DNA of 64,000 nucleotides, from positions 2,319,307-2,383,306 of the forward strand of contig CM025851.1 of assembly GCA_003952965.2 (NCBI GenBank), given 5' to 3'. This DNA comes from Morella rubra. Its lineage: Eukaryota; Streptophyta; Magnoliopsida; Fagales; Myricaceae. The position numbers were made by a program, and so were the translations under genes. The notes under the pieces are model-generated. The model saw only the letters and a program-made list of their open reading frames with translations. It did no database searches and was not told where the DNA came from. Shown here piece by piece: positions 55,601-64,000 of this stretch (positions within the stretch are counted from its first letter, which is position 1; each line of letters begins with the position of its first letter).

Positions 55601-58600
55601 CTTTTGGGATGCCCAACTTGTGCTGTGCTTATGCTCTGCAGGTGTTGACACCAATACGGGTTGCAATCAGTCTGACAGGAATAGTAGGCAGGTGAATCCT
55701 TCCGTTGCGTTAAACCCAACTACGCCTCTAACAAATATAGCTTCCAATGCTTTGCCCAAGAATTTAGTAAGTTATTTTTTTTATTCCATACAATAAATGC
55801 TCCTTCTCATTAAATGCTCCTTCATTGTATGGTTTAAAGCTTTGATTTCTTTGTCCACTCCCCAAATATAATGTATTTGTATTTTTGCGGCACTCCTATT
55901 GTTTCATTTTCTTTTGTCAGGTTTGATTGGTATTGCATGAGAATATCATATACTTCATACTGAGCTGCTCGTAACTTTATAGACACTGAAATTTTGGTTC
56001 GAAGAATCCTAGATCTTCCCTTAAAGCTATTCCCAGGCCTTCAGGAAACACTGATTAATAAGAAATTTCTCTTGTATATTTGGAAGAGCACGTATGTTGT
56101 GACATACATTTGTTAATGAATTCTATCATGTGCTTTTTTTGCCAACAGAGTGAAGTTCTAGAGAAACTCTATGTTGAAGTTCTCCTGATATCACAATGTT
56201 TGTGGGTTAGAGGATACATAATTCAGAGGTTTTCAACACTTCTTTTTTCATGTGTTCATACTTTACATATTACAGAGCAGTGTGGAGCTGAGTAATTTAA
56301 GTGAAATTGGTGGCCATCAACCGCCTGCTTCTCTTTTAAACAAATCAACAGCTCAAAACAATTTCAGAAGAGGCAGAGACCATCATGAAGTCGTACCCAG
56401 TGACAGGACACTTGAGCCCTCGCTCAACAACGTTTGTCAGGTCTGTTTCCATTCTCCGGACGTGCAGGACTATATGTGCGTTGGCCTGCAATGTTGTTCT
56501 CTTTCTTGTTGATTGTTGATTGTCTAATTCTTTTTATGTTAGATTTATTAGTATTGGTACGATTTCTTTTGTCATTGTCACTCATTTTATCTTAGGGATC
56601 ACTGAATGATGCAAGCTTTTGGAATTATTTGGACAATGCAAATATCTCAGAACTTGGCAATGTAAGTATGCAATCCTTAGTTGAAATGGAGGAATCACTG
56701 GACAAGGATCTGGAGGAAGCACAAGAGCACAGGCACAGATGCGAAATTGAAGAAAGAAATGCTCTTAAAGCTTATCGTAATGCTCAGAGGGCTGTGGCTA
56801 AGGCTAATGCGAGATGTATTGATCTTTATCGCAAAAGGGAACACTATTCCGCCCACTTGCGGTCATATATGATGGAGAATTCTCGTTTATTCTCGTCCTC
56901 GATGCAACATGAACATGTCGGAGTGAGATTAGATTACTCAGATAACATGCCTGAAGATATGAATCTAATTCCCATGTCCAACCATCATATGCAGCCTGAA
57001 TTTGATGGTTTTAATCCTGGGTATGGTTCAAATATCCATTCTGCCAACAATGCTCCCACTCATAGGCAATTGAGTGGAAACAATCTGGGTTCTGAACCTT
57101 GCAGTGAACCAGATGCTAGTACATCAGAGCCATTGCCTCATAGGGGAAAGAATGCAGCAGATACAGTTCAGTGTCCAGCCAATGATCCAAATATTTCAGC
57201 AGATGAAGATGAAGATACCTTTCCATATGTCCTTGAATGTATTCAACCCAGCAATGAATCGCATATAAAAGACAAGAATCTTGAAGATGGGCAAAACGAC
57301 ATGAATGATGAGTCAAGCAAAAAAAATTTAGTCGATAGCTCCCAGGATACTTTGCTTCTTGAAGCAACACTGAGATCAAAACTCTTTGCAAGGCTGGGGA
57401 TGAGGACTCTATCGAAGGATATTAGTTCTTGTGATAACACAGAGCATGCAGTAGAACGAGGGGCTGAAAATGATGTTGGAAGGGATAAACAACAGATTGG
57501 AAGCAGTCCATACGCGGGGGCAGAGGAACATAGAAAATCTGATGTCGGAGGTACTTTCCTTCTGGGAACATTTATGAGTGGTCTTGGGGTATGCATAGAT
57601 AATAAATTAACTAACTTTTGTGCATGAATTTTAGTTCTGCCATATGCTCATTTGCTCCATTTCTGGTTTTGTTTTTAAATTCCTCTTTTCCAAGTGGTTG
57701 TGCATAACTCCTATTTACGTTTTCTCATGGACTATTTTGTTCTTACTATCAGTACTAGCTGTTAAATATGATTGGATATAAAATTTGTTGTTTGTTTCTC
57801 TTCTTATCTGTGGAATGAATGGTTTAGACTGATGTTATGGAGTTTCCTTGGTTGGAGAATAAAAAGCCATGTAAATGGTGGACTCAAGGTTTGGTTTGTG
57901 TTGTCTTCTAGTCCACAAAGAGAGTTAGTAGTTCATGTTCGTTTTATTGGAAAAAAAAATGATATTTATTTAGTTTCTCTGATGAACATCTGCCTGGTAT
58001 ATAACTCATTAGAAGTTTCAGGTGCAAACTTGAATTTTAGAAAATATGTATTTCATCATGTGGCCTGTAATTTTGTAAATAGTTGCTACTCATGCCGTTG
58101 AAACAACCTATCATTGTCATGCACATGATTTAGTTCTTGGGGACTGCTATTATAGTGTTGTGCGATTTGGTGTAAGGATTCTTGGTTGTTCTATACTTTT
58201 TAAGTAGTCTCAATCCATTCACATCAAAGTACGCAAAGCATTTAGAAATTGTGGGTTACACTTGTCAGTTATAAGCTTATACATTTGATATTAATCAGCA
58301 CAGAGTGAAGTGGTTTATGCTACTTGGAACTTTTGTTCGTTGAAATCTAACTTCTGTTATATACTTCTTGACTTCCTCTTATCTAGGCACTGATAGGCAA
58401 GAACGGAGTATCTCTGAGGCTTCTCTTGAGATTCGGATGCAGCATCAAACTGAAAGATTCCCTTTGAACTCTCATTCCACTTCTGACTCCCCGGACTCCA
58501 GATTATCTTTTAGACAAGGTCACTGCTTTCCAGCTTCTGTGTCTCCTTCATCTCCTTTGATTTTGAGGAGTGCATTTGGTCATTTGAAGGTTGTATCATC

Positions 58601-61600
58601 GATCAGTCTGATAGAATTACATGCCAGAGATCAGCGAAGTCATTATAATCTCATTGACACTCAAGGGGGTGCTTGTGTTAACTCTGACAAGATTCAGATA
58701 AGCAATGAAATAACAAGCATAAATACTATTGAAGATTTTAGTGGAAGAGAATTTGGCTCTTATACCTGCAATTCTGCAGTTGATCCCTTTTGGCCACTTT
58801 GCATGTATGAGCTCCGAGGAAAATGTAATAATGATGAATGTCCTTGGCAACATGTCAAGGACTATTCTAATGGGAATATGTATCAGCAGCAGCATGAGGA
58901 TTGTGATAGTGCTGGTATGTAAATTCCTTGATATGTATCCCCTGCAGTGTATCCCTTTCTTTCTTCAAAAAGTAGTTTTGCAGATTCTGAAATTGGATAA
59001 ATGGATTTTTGCAGATTCTGAAATTGGATTAATCTTACGTCATCGAGTGTGTAGTGGTGCAACGGAAGGTCCCAAGTATGCTGATGTTACTACTTCACCA
59101 ACCTATCTGGTTGGCTTAGATTTGCTAAGAGCTGATCCACGCTATGAATCTGTTCTAGCATGTGGGACCAGTCAATGGTGGGAAAAGGGTTTCAGCATCA
59201 CCTTAGCAATTTCAAACACACTTCAAAGACCTTTCCATGCAGATGGTCCCTTCTTGCATGGCAGTTTTGGTCGTATAGAGATTCATGGGAATTGGAACAG
59301 ACACTCGTCATATTTCCAGAATAGACATGGCAGATTGGTTAGTTTAGAGTTGGGAAATATTCTCTTGGTTCTTATGCCTAACCTTACATGCTACTGCTGT
59401 TATACATTTGGTGATGCAAATTGGTTTCTCAAAGTGCTCTATCTCAACCTACATTTTGCCTTGTTTGTACTGCTAACACTCTTTCTTTTTCAATAAAAGT
59501 ATAACTTACTTTCAATCACATATTTGGTGCTGAAGCCTTACAAATTGTCTTGGATCTTCTTTGTCTTGCTGTTTTTTTCTTTCTTTGTTCGCTCTTTCTT
59601 AGTCGCATTTACAATTACTGCAAGCCATCATGTTTACTCTTGAATCTATGGAGTCTTTAAGGTTCTTTTTCGCTATTTTATGAGAAACTGCTGTATTTTG
59701 GTCTGTTTCAGGTGCAAACTTGAATTTTAGAAAATATGTATTTCATCATGATGCCTGTAACTTAGTTGCTACTCAACTGCCGTTGCTTTTGCTGATAATG
59801 AGCAATCATGCACATGATCTTACTATTTCTTGGGGACTGCTATTATAGTGTTGTGCGATTTGTGTGTAAGGATTCTTGGTCATGTTCTGGGACTTTTTCA
59901 AGTAGTGCTCAATAATTATACATCAAAGTACGCAAAGCATTTAGAAATTGTGGGTTACACTTGTCAGTTATAAGCTTATACATTTGATATTAATCAGCAC
60001 AGAGTGAAGTGGTTTATGCTACTTGGAACTTTTGTTCGTTGAAATCTAACTTCTGTTATATACTTCTTGACTTCCTCTTATCTAGGCACTGATAGGCAAG
60101 AACGGAGTATCTCTGAGGCTTCTCTTGAGATTCGGATGCAGCATCAAACTGAAAGATTCCCTTTGAACTCTCATTCCACTTCTGACTCCCCGGACTCCAG
60201 ATTATCTTTTAGACAAGGTCACTGCTTTCCAGCTTCTGTGTCTCCTTCATCTCCTTTGATTTTGAGGAGTGCATTTGGTCATTTGAAGGTTGTATCATCG
60301 ATCAGTCTGATAGAATTACATGCCAGAGATCAGCGAAGTCATTATAATCTCATTGACACTCAAGGGGGTGCTTGTGTTAACTCTGACAAGATTCAGATAA
60401 GCAATGAAATAACAAGCATAAATACTATTGAAGATTTTAGTGGAAGAGAATTTGGCTCTTATACCTGCAATTCTGCAGTTGATCCCTTTTGGCCACTTTG
60501 CATGTATGAGCTCCGAGGAAAATGTAATAATGATGAATGTCCTTGGCAACATGTCAAGGACTATTCTAATGGGAATATGTATCAGCAGCAGCATGAGGAT
60601 TGTGATAGTGCTGGTATGTAAATTCCTTGATATGTATCCCCTGCAGTGTATCCCTTTCTTTCTTCAAAAAGTAGTTTTGCAGATTCTGAAATTGGATAAA
60701 TGGATTTTTGCAGATTCTGAAATTGGATTAATCTTACGTCATCGAGTGTGTAGTGGTGCAACGGAAGGTCCCAAGTATGCTGATGTTACTACTTCACCAA
60801 CCTATCTGGTTGGCTTAGATTTGCTAAGAGCTGATCCACGCTATGAATCTGTTCTAGCATGTGGGACCAGTCAATGGTGGGAAAAGGGTTTCAGCATCAC
60901 CTTAGCAATTTCAAACACACTTCAAAGACCTTTCCATGCAGATGGTCCCTTCTTGCATGGCAGTTTTGGTCGTATAGAGATTCATGGGAATTGGAACAGA
61001 CACTCGTCATATTTCCAGAATAGACATGGCAGATTGGTTAGTTTAGAGTTGGGAAATATTCTCTTGGTTCTTATGCCTAACCTTACATGCTACTGCTGTT
61101 ATACATTTGGTGATGCAAATTGGTTTCTCAAAGTGCTCTATCTCAACCTACATTTTGCCTTGTTTGTACTGCTAACACTCTTTCTTTTTCAATAAAAGTA
61201 TAACTTACTTTCAATCACATATTTGGTGCTGAAGCCTTACAAATTGTCTTGGATCTTCTTTGTCTTGCTGTTTTTTTCTTTCTTTGTTCGCTCTTTCTTA
61301 GTCGCATTTACAATTACTGCAAGCCATCATGTTTACTCTTGAATCTATGGAGTCTTTAAGGTTCTTTTTCGCTATTTTATGAGAAACTGCTGTATTTTGG
61401 TCTGTTGTGTCATTTGGGCTCACTTTTGTTCGTACATGATGTGTACTTAGAATCAACTTGATCAAGCTTTTGCTGATAATGAGCAATCCCTGGAAATGGC
61501 TCTTACTATTCTCAATCAGGAGTATAACAAGCTAGGGGGTGTGAAAAAGGTAACCCTGTGTCATACATGGGACTATCATCTTGCAGTGTGTAATTATATT

Positions 61601-64000
61601 TCAAAACTTTTGGTTCCTGTTAAATATCATCTCATATTTTTAAGCTTTGCAGGCTCTAGAAGTGCTGTCACGAGCTCTTGAGACTGATCCAACTTCTACG
61701 CCACTCTGGATCTTTTATCTGCTTATTTACTATAGCAACACAAAATCAGTTGGGAAGGATGACATGTTCTCTCATGCGGTAGGTTATTTTATGTTTTGTA
61801 CTCTTGTATTGAGTATGCTAAAGACTGGGAGTTTCTGCGTGTGTGGAGACAGCCCTATAGGTGTTGCTATTAACATCGGTAACTCGAAGAGGACTCTTGA
61901 GATTTCTGTCTATACATTGTTTTGTTGTTTGTTGGTCCTTATGACATTTATTAAGGGTAGCCATCTGCGCACCTATGGGACTTCCTGATTCTCCATGGCA
62001 TTGCTTCACACAAATTATCATGATTGACTTCAATATCTTTGTTGACTCTTGTAATCTGTATTCCATATCTAGATCCACAGTTGGATTGATCCAAAGTTTT
62101 CTTTTTAGTCATAAGTTCAGAAATTGTTTTTTAAAAAAAAATAAAATGTGATGCTGACATGTAGATAATTGTTACCATCCAGTAAGTGACAGGAAGCAGG
62201 GTGAAATTTATTACTGATGATCCAATGCCTGTGGCCCTCATACTCTATAAATTTTGCGCCCATAACCATGAATGTTCTATCATGGAGGTTTTTTTTTTAT
62301 TATTATTATTTTAAGATCTCCTTGTTTTTTGTTCCTCTTCTTGTTTTGGTTTGAGGCAAGGAGGAGATGGCTAGAGTTGGTTATTTTCTTAAGAGTATTT
62401 CTTACCTATGTTACAGCAATATTCTTTTGGTTGGCCTGATAAGTGGTTTACTTAAGCTTGCAATTCATATTTTCTGTCTCCAGATATGTCTATGGTGATT
62501 GTTAAAACTGATGCCTTCTGAGTTGTATGTATCTGTCGTCTGTGCATACACAAAGGGAGGAACTTAAACTCATATGAGCGATAAATGTGTAAAAAGGAAT
62601 CAGTATCATTCTAAACTCCAATTGGTTCCTTTTTCTGCTTGTATTGGAGCTTCAAGGACTTGCATTCCTTGCTGGTAAAGATTTAAGAACAGAGATTGTG
62701 TTTGTGAAAATTTGACTCCGTGGAGAAGTGAAAAATGGGGTTTTATTTGAAAAATAGTGCAGGGTGCTCTTTGTATAGGAAAACCTTCTTTCCATTGGTT
62801 TTCTTTTCTTGTGTTCTCTTGTGGTTACTTGTTATTCCTTTTCGTGTTTTTTTTTTTTTCGCCTGCTTTGTGTTGCAATTCACTGGTTTTAGTTATGTTA
62901 GCATTTTTTTTCTGCTTTTCCATTGGCAATGTTAAACTTCGACGTGGGAACACTTTTCCTCTTGCTTTTCAGGTCAAGCATAATGAAGGATCTTATGAAC
63001 TGTGGCTTATGTACATCAACAGTCGGACTCAGCTTAATGACCGGTTGGTTTCATATGATGCTGCCCTTAAAGCGCTTTGCAACCATGCCCCTACTTCTGA
63101 TAAGGATAGAATGCGTGCTAGTGCATGCATCTTAGACCTGTTTTTACAGATGATGGATTGTTTGTGCATGTCTGGAAATGTTGAGAAGGCTATCCAGAGA
63201 AGCTATGGACTCTTCCCTGCTACGACAAATTGTGATGAGCCCTATTCTCTATTACTTTCAGAGATTCTCGCATGCCTAACAATTTCTGACAAATGTGTAG
63301 TCTGGGTCTGTTGCGTGTACTTAGTTATTCACAGAAAACTGCCTGATGGTGTTGTACAGAGGTTTGAGTGTGAGAAAGAACTTGATGTCGAATGGCCTTC
63401 CATTAACCTGATAGGTGATGAGAAGCAGAGGGCTGTTGAGCTTGTGGAAGCAGCATTCGATTCTGTTGATTCACACATCTATACTGAATCCTGTAAAGGT
63501 GAAATTAATCAGAGATCAGTGCAGCTTTTTGCTGTCAACCGTATTAATTGCATGATGGCACTTGACAGCGTAGAACGTGTGAGGAATTTGTTGGATAAAT
63601 ACATTAAATGGTATCCATCCTGCTTAGAACTTGTTCTAATATCAACGCGGATGCAGATGCATGATTCTGGAGATCTGAGTTTTGTAGGCTTTGAGGATGC
63701 CCTCAGTAACTGGCCTAAAGAAGTCCCTGGCATTCAATGTATCTGGAATCAATATGTTGAATACGCCCTCCATAGTGCTAGATTGGATCTTGCCAAGGAA
63801 CTTATGGTCCGTTGGTTTCACTCAATTTGGGGAGTTCAATGTCTTCAAAGTAGATTATTGGAGTCCATGGACTGTGTTAACTCATGCCGATCACAAGGAT
63901 TGGCTTCAAAATCAGGTCCAGAAACATTGAATTCCAATCCTAGTCAGATAGATTTAATGTTTGGTTATCTCAATCTTTCTGTTCATAGGTTATTGCAGAA
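52622..64000 (+). CDS. ZFC3H1/Red1-like zinc-finger protein (partial, runs off window)
   Basis: Exons: 52622-52765, 53423-53528, 54498-55478, 55642-55766, 56276-56440, 56596-57550, 58387-58914, 59015-59337, 61451-61549, 61653-61778 and 62973 to the window edge, with the frame still open. Exons 58387-59337 have a second complete copy at 60086-60613 and 60714-61036. The N-terminal part is acidic and disordered (REEGELSSSDEDDD), followed by a coiled-coil around ESLDKDLEEAQEHRHRCEIE. The zf-C3H1 motif CMYELRGKCNNDECPWQH (C-x7-C-x4-C-x3-H) is in the duplicated exon. HAT/TPR-like helical repeats follow (NQEYNKLGGVKKALEVLSRA; YELWLMYINSR). Human ZFC3H1 and fission-yeast Red1 link nuclear poly(A) RNA to the exosome; a similar role in plants is inferred. 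The closest recalled Arabidopsis protein is At2g39580. Confidence 0.88.
55485..55551. repeat. Poly-T/poly-G tract in a short intron
   Basis: Ten T are followed by G runs of 16, 19 and 20 separated by single A, all inside the 163-base intron 55479-55641 of the ZFC3H1-like gene. This is either a real G-quadruplex-capable tract or a sequencing/assembly artefact. Confidence 0.9.
58021..61406. repeat. 1.7-kb tandem duplication of two ZFC3H1 exons
   Basis: Copy 1 is 58021 to about 59707, copy 2 is 59711 to about 61406, offset 1699 bases over most of the length. The first ~230 bases differ by substitutions and small indels. From about 59935 (copy 2) onward I see no difference, and both copies encode identical 184-codon and 255-codon frames. 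The copied module carries the zf-C3H1 exon. Confidence 0.95.

Noticed and set aside
56152-56218. Possible extra ZFC3H1 exon after CCAACAG
   Set aside because: No phase-compatible donor follows that keeps the conserved frame; the exon at 56276 joins exon 4 directly.

Overview
The window is nuclear DNA from a flowering plant, most likely a eudicot. The evidence is small exons with GT-AG introns, AT-rich intergenic DNA, two nuclear tRNA genes with plant-type sequences, and proteins of plant families (CASP-like membrane protein, ACR-type ACT protein, plant ALY/REF factor). All identifications are by recall of family sequences; nothing was searched. I cannot name the species.

Layout from left to right. 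A CASP-like membrane protein gene (+, 256-1307) is followed by the tiny oligosaccharyltransferase subunit gene OST4 (-, 37 aa) and by tRNA-Arg(CCG) and tRNA-His(GTG), both on the minus strand. A 12-coding-exon UDP-glucuronate decarboxylase gene (+, 6734-10060) converges on a 12-exon organellar methionyl-tRNA synthetase gene (-, 10686-16594). Next come a diverged gene for the 6-kDa mitochondrial ATP synthase subunit (-), an intronless histone H4 gene (+), a six-exon ACT-domain (ACR9/ACR10-like) gene (+), a broken CCHC zinc-knuckle gene (+), and an intronless peroxisomal enoyl-CoA isomerase gene ending in a PTS1 signal (+).

The right half holds two large plus-strand genes with an ALY/REF mRNA-export factor gene (-) between them. 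The first, 31544-45533, has 17 exons and encodes about 1188 aa. It resembles the uncharacterised Arabidopsis At3g12590 family. The second starts at 52622 and runs off the right edge. It encodes a ZFC3H1/Red1-like zinc-finger protein of nuclear RNA surveillance.

The genes do not form a pathway or operon; this is an ordinary plant gene neighbourhood. The unusual features are structural. There are local tandem duplications inside genes (an exon copy that lost its splice acceptor at 37.3 kb, a 130-bp copy over a stop codon at 45.5 kb, and a 1.7-kb two-exon copy at 58-61 kb whose inclusion would shift the frame). Two GC-AG introns occur in one gene, one of them carrying a MITE with long inverted repeats. 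A CNBP/GIS2-like gene has two in-frame stops. Poly-T/poly-G tracts look like sequencing or assembly artefacts. I saw no convincing new biological system.
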